Below, one piece after another: positions 15,585 to 23,812 of a DNA stretch of 24,032 nucleotides. The translations under genes were made by a program, and so were the position numbers. The stretch covers positions 1-24,032 of IMG/VR virus record IMGVR_UViG_3300025286_001447; one strand, 5' to 3'. Position 1 is the stretch's first letter; each line of letters begins with the position of its first letter. This stretch comes from a virus. The notes under the pieces are model-generated. The model did not search any database. It saw only the letters and a program-made list of their open reading frames with translations, and was not told the origin of the DNA.

Positions 15585-15982
15585 TGGTAAGCGAACTATG
15601 GACCCCACAGGAGGTAGTTGATCATACGGTATCTTCTGTGGGGTCCAATGCTGAAACTGGCGATTCTGTAGAGCAGCATATTTTCTGGGTGAGTGATCCG
15701 GTTACAGGTAAAAAACATAAGTTTTGTATCTTAACTGATGATGAAACTTCACAGGCTCATCTGGAAGATATGGGAGCAAATGCAATAGATCGGTGGTTAT
15801 CAGAGGTTAGGCAAAAAGATCATAAGCCTGCCCCTACGATTGAGCAGCGTAAGGAAATAGGCAAGATCCTGGACGAGATAAGAATACATAGACTAAAGAG
15901 AAAAGAAAGCTCTAATGGGCAAATATATTATTCTGGATTAGAGGGAGCGCAAAATGGCGATCACAGACATAGTAATAAATGA
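15584..15982 (+). CDS. Uncharacterised 132-aa late protein with hairpin in its first codons
   Basis: Soluble protein with a mixed N-terminal half (EQHIFWVSDPVTGKKHKFCIL) and a basic helical C-terminus (EQRKEIGKILDEIRIHRLKRK). No known domain is recognised. Translation probably depends on coupling, since the ATG overlaps the previous stop (TAATG) and no good ribosome site precedes it. Codons 6-21 contain a long inverted repeat (15599-15647) that would fold in the mRNA. The end overlaps the next gene by 29 bases. Between capsid and adaptor genes, it could be a head-completion or assembly protein; this is a guess from position. Confidence 0.65.
   Translation: MVSELWTPQEVVDHTVSSVGSNAETGDSVEQHIFWVSDPVTGKKHKFCILTDDETSQAHLEDMGANAIDRWLSEVRQKDHKPAPTIEQRKEIGKILDEIRIHRLKRKESSNGQIYYSGLEGAQNGDHRHSNK
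15599..15647 (+). promoter_or_regulatory. Strong intragenic RNA hairpin
   Basis: TGGACCCCACAG (15599-15610) and CTGTGGGGTCCA (15636-15647) are perfect reverse complements. The stem extends inward for 6 more pairs (two G-U) to 15616/15630, leaving a 13-base loop: 18 pairs in all. The stem's left arm contains AGGAGG (15609-15614). There is no T-run after it, so it is not a standard terminator. It could limit read-through of ribosomes or polymerase or be an RNase III-type processing site (inference). Confidence 0.7.
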
Positions 15983-16178
15983 AAAAGATTTAGCATCCGT
16001 GTTACAGAAAAAGATTGGAGAACTAACCAATCTTCAGCTTCAGGTGGAAGCATTATCACGAACAGTTTCTGAACAAGATGCTAAAATTGCTGAATTAGAG
16101 GGACAAGAACAGAGTCCCAATGGCAAGGAGGCACAAAATGCCGATGGTAGGAAGGAAGAAATTCCCGTACACATCTAA
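15954..16178 (+). CDS. Small coiled-coil protein
   Basis: A 74-aa protein with GGGAG 7-11 bases before the ATG. Residues about 8-50 form a heptad-type helix (DLASVLQKKIGELTNLQLQV, then ALSRTVSEQDAKIAELEGQ). The rest is a polar, probably loose tail ending EEIPVHI. It overlaps the end of the 132-aa gene by 29 bases and the next tiny gene by 41 bases in another frame. Such small coiled-coil proteins are common in head-tail regions, but I assign no function. Confidence 0.65.
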   Translation: MAITDIVINEKDLASVLQKKIGELTNLQLQVEALSRTVSEQDAKIAELEGQEQSPNGKEAQNADGRKEEIPVHI

Positions 16179-16248
16179 AGGTAAGAAGGCTGCCAAGGCA
16201 TACGGCAAACGAACCAAGAAAAAAGTTCGTAAAACTAAGAAATATTAA
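16138..16248 (+). CDS. Tiny, extremely basic 36-aa protein
   Basis: An ideal AAGGAGG (16125-16131) lies 6 bases before the ATG at 16138. The 36-codon frame ends TAA at 16246-16248 and the next gene starts 12 bases later. The sequence starts MPMVGRKKFPYTSKGKKAAK and ends KTKKY; 18 of 36 residues are Lys or Arg and none are acidic. A start MPMVG-KKFPYT followed by Lys/Ala repeats is one I recall from small genes in other phage structural modules (recollection, not a search). Likely roles are DNA or RNA binding in the head or a positively charged virion peptide (inference). It is easily missed because of its size and its 41-base overlap with the upstream gene. Confidence 0.75.
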   Translation: MPMVGRKKFPYTSKGKKAAKAYGKRTKKKVRKTKKY

Positions 16249-16260
16249 AGGGGGCTAGTC

Positions 16261-17523
16261 ATGCCTATAGTACAAGGTAGGACTCGAGCCCAGATACGCC
16301 AAAGTATTGGATATAATCTAGGGGCTATATATGTATCTTCATCTAGTGGGAATGGATCTACTACAACAATTGTAGATAACACTCTTATTGGTGCAGATGA
16401 CAACCATAATGGCAAATGGGTTGTTTTTAATGATGCTAATGGGACATCTGGTCAGGTAACTAGAGTATCTGATTATACGTCGAGTTCAACTACTCTTACT
16501 CTATCTCCAGCAGTTGCTGCATCTTCAGCAACTGATGATACTTATGAGCTGTGGGATCATGAATACAATCCAGCGGCTATAGATGAATTTATTAATCAGG
16601 CAATAATAGACTCTTCAGATAGGATATTTGATCCTGTAGAAAGTCTAGCCTTACACACAGATGGTAAACAGTTACGGTTTGATGTACCGTCTGGGTTTTC
16701 TATGTTACGAAATATCTATTCCCGTGAGAGTGTTGAATTTACTAGTCTTCATAACTGCAATAGTGTATTTGATGAAACAATTGATTCTGACTTTACAGTC
16801 TCGGTAGATACCCAAGATAAAAAGCAGGGAACATCTAGTAATAAGTTTGTAATTGCTGTTGGTGCTAGTGCTGGAGATATAGCTACTGACTCAATAACAA
16901 GTAAAGATATAAGTAAGTATGATTATCTTGAGTGTTGGGTTAAAAGTACGGTAGCTACTTCTGCTGGAAACCTAAAAATCCTTTTAGATGATACGGCTAG
17001 TTGTGCTAGTCCTCTAGAAACATTAAGTGTTCCTGCACTATCTGCTGATACCTGGACTTATGTTCGTATGGCATTGTCTACCCCAGAGTTAGATACAGCA
17101 ATAATCTCTGTGGGCTTAGAGTATGACTCGGATTTGGGTGCATGTACAGTGTGGCTAGATGACATCAATGTAGTTAGGAATGACAGTGCAGTATGGGAAA
17201 GTATCCCAAGAAATCTGTGGAAGATTGACCAAGAAGCATCAGATATAGTATTCGATAAATATTTTCACGGTGTGGCTCCATACAAGTTACTCAAATTAGT
17301 AGGTGGAGATAAGCCAGCTCTTCTAACTTCTGATTCTGGCACTCCAGAGATCCCTGATCAATACTTGATATCTCAAGGAACAGCTCTGGCATTTGCAGCT
17401 AGTTCTGGTGGTCCTGGGACTGATCCTGACCAGAGAAGAAACCAGGCAGGTTTCTGGTTTGGCAGAGCCTCTTCTGATAGGCGAGCTTTCCCCCTACTAA
17501 CTAATGTACGACTGGTGCAGTAA
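16261..17523 (+). CDS. Head-tail adaptor-like protein with inserted jelly-roll-type domain
   Basis: A 420-aa protein. Residues 1-110 begin RTRAQIRQSIGYNLG and then form a small beta domain (GKWVVFNDANGTSGQVTRVS ... YELWDHEYNPAAIDEFINQAI), a style seen in phage adaptor and connector proteins. Residues about 170-304 look like a carbohydrate-binding or concanavalin-type jelly roll: DKKQGTSSNKFVIAVGA, ISKYDYLECWVKS, DTWTYVRMAL and the closing CTVWLDDINVV. After it the adaptor-like part resumes (WESIPRNLWKID ... YKLLKLVGGDKPALLTSD ... EIPDQYLISQGTALAF). A GGGGG run precedes the ATG by 6 bases, and the gene overlaps the next by one base. The adaptor role (joining portal to tail) is inferred from position and pattern; the jelly-roll reading is from the strand pattern. 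Confidence 0.7.
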   Translation: MPIVQGRTRAQIRQSIGYNLGAIYVSSSSGNGSTTTIVDNTLIGADDNHNGKWVVFNDANGTSGQVTRVSDYTSSSTTLTLSPAVAASSATDDTYELWDHEYNPAAIDEFINQAIIDSSDRIFDPVESLALHTDGKQLRFDVPSGFSMLRNIYSRESVEFTSLHNCNSVFDETIDSDFTVSVDTQDKKQGTSSNKFVIAVGASAGDIATDSITSKDISKYDYLECWVKSTVATSAGNLKILLDDTASCASPLETLSVPALSADTWTYVRMALSTPELDTAIISVGLEYDSDLGACTVWLDDINVVRNDSAVWESIPRNLWKIDQEASDIVFDKYFHGVAPYKLLKLVGGDKPALLTSDSGTPEIPDQYLISQGTALAFAASSGGPGTDPDQRRNQAGFWFGRASSDRRAFPLLTNVRLVQ

Positions 17524-19589
17524 TGGCTGCAAAAGTCGAAACTGATAATGAGATCAGTCTAAACGGTGTTTATTACCCTCTAACAAAACCTGTTCAGAGC
17601 GTACTTTCTTCTTTATATCCCGCAAAGGTTGTTATCGGGGATACTACTAAAGATTCTCAAGCTAGGACTTCCATTGTTGCCTGGTCTGACTGGCGTGGTG
17701 GTGTGGGTATAGACCGAATGGAATCTGCGGGTGATGTTAATCGGGCATGGTGGAGTGAGTGTCAGCTACGATATAAAAACCACCTAGTATTAGGCAATCT
17801 TGCTAACAAGACAGATACTATAGGCCATAGCCTTGCTACTTCTGGTGCAGGTACTGGGATAGCAACTATTAATGAATTTGGTGACAAGATTTATGCTGTA
17901 TGGAATGGAGCTGCTACTAATGCATCAAAACTATATGTTTATAACAATACTGAAGATTATTGGTGGGATGGCAGAACTGAAGATGCAGCTATAGGATCTC
18001 ATGCCAGTGATACTGGGCTTGAGGGTGTATCTACACAGGTTACAGACAGTATCAATTTTGTGAAGAATGATGGTACGAATTATCTAATCTTAGCTCATTA
18101 TGATTCTGGAGCATCTAGCTATAGTTATGCTACTGTTCCTAGCTATGATGGCAGCAATGCTGGAGTGTGGGCAAATGATAGTACCGATACCAAGTTTTTA
18201 GCCCAGTGGGATAATAGATTGTGGGGTATATCACATGGGGGTCAGCTTTGGTATGCGCTAACAGTTGGAACAGAGGTTTTAGATGCTCAGTTACCTCTTC
18301 CTGCTGGATATTGTACTGGTATGTTTATAGCTCGTGATGCAGGCGGAGATCCAATTATTTATGTGTCTACCAAAGAGGGTTTGTGGGCTCACGATTCAGC
18401 ACATGCCAGATTTATAAAAACTGAGGTAGAGTTTCCTTTCCATCCACATGCTGGTAAGGGCGCACAAAGGTGGAGAGATAGTATTTATTTCCCTAGTGGG
18501 CTTGGTTTATATAGATATATTAATGGGGCAAATGCTGCGGTATTAACTGTAGTAGGGCCAGATAGAGATGATGGGTTACCTGATGATAATAGAGGAACCA
18601 TTATGCTGACAGTAGGAACACATAATGAGTTTCTGGTTGGTGTAGATGCTACTACTTCTCCTACTATAACAAGTTCGGATAGTATCCCATTCCAGTGGAA
18701 ATCAGGTTCTGCGGTTGGAGGGCATGGAAGCCAAGTTATAGATCCTGGTACTGGGTATAGCAGTATTATGGGATATAACGAGCTAGGCTGGGAGACTAAG
18801 TGGGTAGCAGATACAGTAGGTAGAAGAATAGATTCTATGCATGTTTCAAATGCCTATTCAGATGTTAACGAGAACTATCGTCTATGGTTTGGGTTTGATG
18901 ATTATGTTTACTATATGAAACTGCCTGTAGATATTATTAATCCGTCCAGAGTAACAGAGTTTGAGTATACTTCTTCAGGATTACATGAAACTCCTTGGTT
19001 TAATGCAGGTCAAAGTGAGGTTGATAAACTTGCTTTAAAGCTAAAGGTAGAAGCACAAGATTTATCTACAACTGAAACAGTAAGAGTTGAATATGCTACT
19101 GATTATTCAGAAAGTTATTCAGTTTTTAATAATTCTGACGGTGATGATATTAGTACTATTACCAGTACAACGCTTGGTGCAACATCAGGTATAACAACAT
19201 TTACATTTGGTTCTAGTGTAGGTACATCATTTCGTGCTATTAAGTTTAAGTTAACATTAGCTCGTACTACAAATACTTCTACAGCAAACTATAAGAAAAA
19301 GACTCCTGACGTGGTTTCATTAACACTTGAATGGCGCAAGAAACTAGAAGCTAAGTGGGGACATCAGATCCAAATAGATCTAAATAAAGAATATAAAAGT
19401 AAGAGCCCGAAAGATTTAAGAGCTGCATTACTATCAGCTATTGAAAGTACTACATTAGTAGAATTTACATTTAGAGATGATGGTGGTGGAACTCGTAATT
19501 TTTATGTGGATATTGCTAGTGCATCTGGATTGGAATATAGCGCATATGATGAACGTGGTGTAACTACAATTAATCTGGTGGAACCATGA
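17523..19589 (+). CDS. Propeller-like tail protein (nozzle or hub candidate)
   Basis: A 688-aa protein in the position of a tail nozzle/tubular B protein in short-tailed phages. The first 340 residues contain repeated short units with the feel of a beta-propeller: YAVWNGAATNASKLYVYN, FLAQWDNRLWGISHGGQLWY, PIIYVSTKEGLWAHD and RWRDSIYFPSGLGLYRY. Residues about 490-600 form a second beta-rich region (TVRVEYATDYSES ... SFRAIKFKLTLART). The last 90 residues (LEAKWGHQIQIDLNKEYKSK ... TLVEFTFRDDGGG ... YVDIASASGLEY) look like a small alpha/beta domain of tail-associated type. The ATG overlaps the preceding stop and has no clear ribosome site, so coupling is likely. A 4-base ATGA overlap links it to the next gene. 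Function is inferred from repeat pattern and order. Confidence 0.7.
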   Translation: MAAKVETDNEISLNGVYYPLTKPVQSVLSSLYPAKVVIGDTTKDSQARTSIVAWSDWRGGVGIDRMESAGDVNRAWWSECQLRYKNHLVLGNLANKTDTIGHSLATSGAGTGIATINEFGDKIYAVWNGAATNASKLYVYNNTEDYWWDGRTEDAAIGSHASDTGLEGVSTQVTDSINFVKNDGTNYLILAHYDSGASSYSYATVPSYDGSNAGVWANDSTDTKFLAQWDNRLWGISHGGQLWYALTVGTEVLDAQLPLPAGYCTGMFIARDAGGDPIIYVSTKEGLWAHDSAHARFIKTEVEFPFHPHAGKGAQRWRDSIYFPSGLGLYRYINGANAAVLTVVGPDRDDGLPDDNRGTIMLTVGTHNEFLVGVDATTSPTITSSDSIPFQWKSGSAVGGHGSQVIDPGTGYSSIMGYNELGWETKWVADTVGRRIDSMHVSNAYSDVNENYRLWFGFDDYVYYMKLPVDIINPSRVTEFEYTSSGLHETPWFNAGQSEVDKLALKLKVEAQDLSTTETVRVEYATDYSESYSVFNNSDGDDISTITSTTLGATSGITTFTFGSSVGTSFRAIKFKLTLARTTNTSTANYKKKTPDVVSLTLEWRKKLEAKWGHQIQIDLNKEYKSKSPKDLRAALLSAIESTTLVEFTFRDDGGGTRNFYVDIASASGLEYSAYDERGVTTINLVEP

Positions 19590-19879
19590 TTCTTGATGCT
19601 GGGACTACGACTGTTAGCACTGCTGGTACTGAACAGCAGTTATCTAATACTGCCAATAGAGTATTATGGCTCAAGGCCAAGGCACTCGCAGCTAATTCTG
19701 GAATAACATATCTTGGAGTTAGCGATGTAACTGCTACCAATGGGTATGAACTATCTGCTGGTAACGAGATAGAGATAAACTTTGCAGATGTTGGGGGGTC
19801 TATAGCATTTAGTACTGTATATGTAGATGCTGCTACTAATGGAGATAAAGTTTGTTGGGCTGTAATTCTGGAGGGGTAG
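19586..19879 (+). CDS. Small beta-sandwich-like virion protein
   Basis: A 97-aa protein starting within the stop of the previous gene (ATGA), so translationally coupled. It is almost all short beta strands with polar turns: GTTTVSTAGTEQQLS, RVLWLKAKALAANSGITYLG, YELSAGNEIEINF and a final VCWAVILEG. The pattern 'AGT-x-x-L ... A-x-N-x-G-I-x-Y-x-G ... L-x-x-G' is familiar to me from small tail or decoration proteins of environmental phages. No catalytic residues. A role as a tail-surface or fibre-attachment protein is a guess from its place just ahead of the fibre. Confidence 0.65.
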   Translation: MILDAGTTTVSTAGTEQQLSNTANRVLWLKAKALAANSGITYLGVSDVTATNGYELSAGNEIEINFADVGGSIAFSTVYVDAATNGDKVCWAVILEG

Positions 19880-19880
19880 A

Positions 19881-20261
19881 ATGACTACTCAACAGGTAGC
19901 TGTACCAGATAACTGGAGAGGTAGTGAAGCATCATATATGGCCTTTGAGGCTTTAATACGTGCTGGAAAGGAACCTGGAAAAGATTTTAGTTACCAGCCT
20001 CGTACTCAGGGAAGGCGTTTGGGAATGGATGTCGAAATAGACTTTGTGTTTCAAAATCCACCTGATCTAGCTATGCAGGTACAGGAATCTTTTTATAGCC
20101 ATCATGACGGAATAGAAACAAGAGGCACAGATATTATGGCAAGGGCTCAACTTGCGGGTCAGGGCATAAGTCTTATAATGTTACCTTATGATAAGTTAGT
20201 TCAGGACCCAGACTGGCTTATTCAAGAAGCACTTCAGTATCAGGATCATTCATGGGAGTAA
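19881..20261 (+). CDS. Vsr/DUF559-like nuclease-fold protein in the tail module, probably degenerate
   Basis: A 126-aa protein with GGAGGGG before the ATG. The order matches the small restriction-endonuclease-like fold of Vsr/DUF559 relatives: a first helix (SEASYMAFEALIRAGKEPGKDF, residues 15-36), then GRRLGMDVEIDFVF with Asp54 at the expected metal-binding position, then PPDLAMQVQESFYSHHD. In this last segment the usual acidic E-x-K/D-G strand reads QVQ (66-68). An alternating helix-strand end follows (RAQLAGQGISLIMLPYDKL, then DPDWLIQEAL). If the fold call is right, loss of the acidic residue makes catalysis doubtful, and Asp50, Glu52 and Asp54 would be the only nearby acidic residues. It may have been kept for structure or DNA contact. 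Fold assignment is pattern-based. Confidence 0.6.
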   Translation: MTTQQVAVPDNWRGSEASYMAFEALIRAGKEPGKDFSYQPRTQGRRLGMDVEIDFVFQNPPDLAMQVQESFYSHHDGIETRGTDIMARAQLAGQGISLIMLPYDKLVQDPDWLIQEALQYQDHSWE

Positions 20262-20264
20262 ATT

Positions 20265-23200
20265 ATGAGTGTTAATTTTAGAGGCTACTTATTTCAAGAT
20301 GATGGAGATGCTGTTAACGGGGCTACTGTTCAGCTTCTTGAGACTGGGACAACTACCGTTGAGGCATCTACGACTACCGATTCTGACGGGCTTTGGTATT
20401 TTGCTGAAGCAGATCAAGATAGATACGATGTAAAGATCACTTCTGGTACATCTGTTAGATATATTCGGTGGGACGACCAGGTATCTTTCAAAGAGATTGA
20501 TGTTCGTAATAATACTGCTGCTGGGACACCTACTGCTACATTTACAAACCTAACTAATAGTACGGCTAATCAAGTAGCGGTGTTTAGTGGTGCAAATTCC
20601 ACTAAGGCAGATAATGATGAGATTTATCTTTCGTTTAAGATGCACGATTCTGCTGGAAACTTAGACGAGTTTGCCCGTATAACCGTAGTGGCAACAGATG
20701 TAACTTCAGGGTCTGAAGACGGACAGATTGAATTTGATGTGCTAAAAGGCGGTAGCCATATCAAAGCGTTCACAATTTCATCCTCTGACGCAGGGGCTCA
20801 ATCTATAGACTTCAACCAAGACTCTATAACATTTGGTACTGGTACAGCAGCTACAGATATAACACTAACCTTTGATGCAGAAAGCGCAGACGGTGTAATC
20901 ACCTGGATGGAAGACGAGGACTACTTCAAGTTCTCTGATGACATCCTGATGAACAGCACTGAACGCATTAACTTCTACGATACGGCTATATATATTTATT
21001 CATCTGCTGACGGACAGTTGGATCTAGTTGCTGATACAGAGATACAGATAGCTGCTACTACGATAGATATAAACGGAGCTGTAGCGTTTGACGGTGCTTT
21101 AACAGGCATTACGAATATCACATTATCAGGTACATTATCAGACGGAAACTACACATTTGATACAAGTGGAAATGTGTCAGGGCTAGGCACAGTAGGATCT
21201 GGGGCAATCACCTCATCAGGAATCATCAAAACCGATAATGCAACTGAAGCAACATCAACTACAGATGGTTCTCTTCAGACAGATGGTGGCTTGAGCGTGG
21301 TAAAGGATGCCGTGTTCGGTGATGACGTAAAGCTACTATCTGACAGTGCAGTTATTGCGCTTGGTGCTGATGGAGATACCACTCTTACTCATACAGACGG
21401 AACTGGTCTGACATTAAACTCAACTAATAAGTTGACATTTGGCGATGTCGCTTCATTCATACAGCAGTCGGCTGATGGCACATTAAGAGTAGATGGTGAA
21501 GCTATAATTGACCTCAATGCCAGTACACGGGTAGATGTATCCGTAGCTTTGACAGTAGGTACTGACGTAAATATAGGAGATGACCTTAGCCTTACCTCTG
21601 ATTCATCCGTGTTTAATATGGGAGCAGGCAATGACTTCACTATTACTCATGATGGTTCTACAGGGGCAACTCTAGCTGGTAACCCGATTACTATAACATC
21701 GGCTGCTGCAGCTACTTGGTCTACCGCAGCAGGGGCATTAACCATAGATGGCGATGATGGTATTACTCTCCAGACTACAGGGTCAGGCAATGTAACTGTA
21801 GCTGAAATTCTAGACATCACAGATGCTACCGATTCATCAGATGCTACTGGTGATACAGGAGCATTAAGAACAGAAGGTGGAGCAAGTATAGCTAAGAAGC
21901 TATATGTAGGTACTGACTTAGATGTAGACGGTACTACTAACCTAGATGCCGTGGATATAGATGGCAATGTACAGGCTGATGGAACCATCACTGTAGGGGT
22001 AGACAATACAGGATATGATGTAAAACTTTTCGGTGCCACGGCAAGTGCTTACATGCTATGGGATGCATCTGAAGACGATCTCGTTCTAGCTGGAGCTGCT
22101 GGCATTGATTTGGCAGGAGATATAGATGTTGATGGCACTGCCAATTTAGATGCTGTTGATATAGATGGTGCGGTCCAGATAGATGCCACATTTACATCTG
22201 GTGTTGATGGTCAGGGGTATGACACTAAGTTATTTGGAGATACTTCTGGAGCATACATATTATGGGATACTTCCGCTGACAAGCTACTAACAGCAGGTGG
22301 TGCCTTGGTTGATATTGTCAAGGACAAACTGCTAATTGGTGGAACTGCGGTCACAACAACTGCTGCTGAACTGAACCTACTCGATGGAGGTACTTCAGTA
22401 GGCAGTTCTATAACCGTTGCTGATGCTGACGGTATCGTTGTCAATGATGGCGGGACTATGAAAACTATACCTGCATCAGATCTTAAAACGTATGCAGGTG
22501 GTACTATAACCGCACTTAACAATGCAACTGCTAATGAACTTGTAACTGTTGGAGCTACTACGACCGAGTTGGATGCAGAAACCAGCCTGACATTTGATGG
22601 CAACAATATGTTTATCGCCACTGGTGGCGGACTTGTTGTTGGGCATACCAGCCAGGAGGCTATTTCTACTAACGGTGTATCTGGCCTTGTTCCAGAGGTT
22701 CAGATACTAGGAACCGCTACGGCAGATGCTTCCATTATGTTGGCAGCGTTCTCTACTACAGCAACCATAGATGCTGCCCCAATCGTAGGACTTGTTAAAG
22801 GTGGCAATGCAAGCATTGGAAGCCATACCGTAGTAACTGACAATGAGATACTTGGAGCTATCATGGCCTACGGGGACGACGGATCAGACCTAGGGGCTAT
22901 AGCTGCCAAGATTCATTTTGAGGTAGACGGCACACCTGGAACTGGCGATATGCCTGGGGCAATAGTTTTCTCAACCACTAAGGATGGAGCAGAAGTTCCA
23001 ACAGAGTCAATGAGAATTGCAACCAATGGAGCCGTTATAGTTACCGATGTGGCGGTAGATGCTGACTGGGTTGATATTCCTAATAACCTTGAAGGTGAAC
23101 CAGCAGGTGGAGATGGTGGTCGGGGTCCAGGTATGTTGATATCATTTGACTATGTTCAGGATTCTTACTCTGGCGGTATCATATGGCGTACTGCGGATTC

Positions 23201-23618
23201 TAACGGAGACAAGGCAAAAGCAGCGATAGGACTACAGGTAACTAGCGGTGGAAGCAAGTTGTTCTTTGGAACCTCCAACGGCTACTCCACAGGTATAACA
23301 AATGCACCATATATCAACACAGTTGGTGCCTTTGTAGACAGCTCCGATTCCAGTCTAAAAACTAGCGTGGCAACGATAAGTAATGCCACCGATACGGTCA
23401 AAGCCATGCGAGGAATTACATTTAACTGGATTTCTGGGGGCAGGGCCGATTCTGGCTTCCTTGCTCAAGAGGTTGAGACTATCAGTGCGTTGGCACATAC
23501 GGTGGAATCGTCTCGTGTAGCTGGTGGTGACAAAAAGTATATAAACCACAAGTCTATATTGCCTTATCTTGCAATGGCAATTAAAGAGCTTGATGCCAGG
23601 ATAACGGCATTAGAGTAG
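20265..23618 (+). CDS. Tail fibre with C-terminal self-cleaving S74 chaperone domain
   Basis: A 1117-aa protein. Residues 1-85 form a carboxypeptidase-regulatory/CNA-B-like beta domain (GYLFQDDGDAVNGATVQLLE ... TDSDGLWYFAEADQDRYDV), probably the tail-attachment end. Next is a long low-complexity beta shaft (about 90-780) rich in Asp, Gly, Thr and Ser, with two 68-aa tandem repeats and the fibre phrase TAAELNLLDGG. A globular region near 785-925 follows (VGLVKGGNASIGSHTV ... PTESMRIATNGAV). The last 90 residues are a Peptidase_S74/intramolecular chaperone domain: SDSSLK with the predicted Ser1027-Lys1032 dyad, GFLAQEVE, YINHKSILPYLAMAIKELD and a final helix. In characterised members this domain trimerises the fibre and then cuts itself off. 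Both dyad residues are present, so cleavage should work. It is the likely host-recognition protein. Confidence 0.88.
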   Translation: MSVNFRGYLFQDDGDAVNGATVQLLETGTTTVEASTTTDSDGLWYFAEADQDRYDVKITSGTSVRYIRWDDQVSFKEIDVRNNTAAGTPTATFTNLTNSTANQVAVFSGANSTKADNDEIYLSFKMHDSAGNLDEFARITVVATDVTSGSEDGQIEFDVLKGGSHIKAFTISSSDAGAQSIDFNQDSITFGTGTAATDITLTFDAESADGVITWMEDEDYFKFSDDILMNSTERINFYDTAIYIYSSADGQLDLVADTEIQIAATTIDINGAVAFDGALTGITNITLSGTLSDGNYTFDTSGNVSGLGTVGSGAITSSGIIKTDNATEATSTTDGSLQTDGGLSVVKDAVFGDDVKLLSDSAVIALGADGDTTLTHTDGTGLTLNSTNKLTFGDVASFIQQSADGTLRVDGEAIIDLNASTRVDVSVALTVGTDVNIGDDLSLTSDSSVFNMGAGNDFTITHDGSTGATLAGNPITITSAAAATWSTAAGALTIDGDDGITLQTTGSGNVTVAEILDITDATDSSDATGDTGALRTEGGASIAKKLYVGTDLDVDGTTNLDAVDIDGNVQADGTITVGVDNTGYDVKLFGATASAYMLWDASEDDLVLAGAAGIDLAGDIDVDGTANLDAVDIDGAVQIDATFTSGVDGQGYDTKLFGDTSGAYILWDTSADKLLTAGGALVDIVKDKLLIGGTAVTTTAAELNLLDGGTSVGSSITVADADGIVVNDGGTMKTIPASDLKTYAGGTITALNNATANELVTVGATTTELDAETSLTFDGNNMFIATGGGLVVGHTSQEAISTNGVSGLVPEVQILGTATADASIMLAAFSTTATIDAAPIVGLVKGGNASIGSHTVVTDNEILGAIMAYGDDGSDLGAIAAKIHFEVDGTPGTGDMPGAIVFSTTKDGAEVPTESMRIATNGAVIVTDVAVDADWVDIPNNLEGEPAGGDGGRGPGMLISFDYVQDSYSGGIIWRTADSNGDKAKAAIGLQVTSGGSKLFFGTSNGYSTGITNAPYINTVGAFVDSSDSSLKTSVATISNATDTVKAMRGITFNWISGGRADSGFLAQEVETISALAHTVESSRVAGGDKKYINHKSILPYLAMAIKELDARITALE
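21921..22328 (+). repeat. Two adjacent 204-bp repeat units in the fibre shaft
   Basis: Units 21921-22124 and 22125-22328 each encode 68 residues beginning DVDGT-NLDAVDIDG and containing GYD-KLFG and A-Y-LWD. The proteins align throughout, but the DNA has diverged at many third positions. This is an older duplication than the one at 6701-6900. It lengthens the trimeric shaft. Confidence 0.75.
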
Positions 23619-23629
23619 CCTAACATTAA

Positions 23630-23812
23630 ATGAATAGCTCGGAAAAACAGGACCAGCGACTGGAGCATATAGTAGAAACTATAAGTTTTCGGGTCATACC
23701 TGAGATTAAAAGAATCAGGAGATCATATAAGACAGTAGTCACGTTGCAGGTAATAGAGATCTGTCTTATCGTGATAATATTAGGTACAATTCTTAGTATG
23801 GTAGGCACATAA
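23630..23812 (+). CDS. Small single-span membrane protein
   Basis: A 60-aa protein. A charged N-terminal helix (SEKQDQRLEHIVETISFRVI, then PEIKRIRRS) is followed by one hydrophobic span at about residues 38-58 (VVTLQVIEICLIVIILGTIL). With the positive cluster before the span, the N-terminus should face the cytoplasm. It lies 11 bases after the fibre gene with no obvious ribosome site. A holin or other lysis-cassette protein is possible from position and topology; an uncharacterised membrane anchor is equally possible. Confidence 0.55.
   Translation: MNSSEKQDQRLEHIVETISFRVIPEIKRIRRSYKTVVTLQVIEICLIVIILGTILSMVGT

Noticed and set aside
15599-15647. Reading the long hairpin as a rho-independent terminator
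   Set aside because: No T-run follows and it is inside an open frame.
21549-21577. Promoter-like TTGACA-17-TATAGG inside the fibre gene
   Set aside because: Deep inside a long coding frame with no gene start after it; probably chance.
21389-22621. Long reverse-strand frames opposite the fibre gene
   Set aside because: Ser/Val/Pro-rich shadows of the fibre's repeated Asp/Gly/Thr codons; the + strand frame has clear fibre and S74 domains.
20265-23618. Fibre as target of a diversity-generating retroelement
   Set aside because: No reverse transcriptase or template repeat is present in the window and the C-terminus is a chaperone domain.
23626-23808. 60-codon reverse-strand frame
   Set aside because: Antisense to the small membrane protein; isolated on the minus strand.
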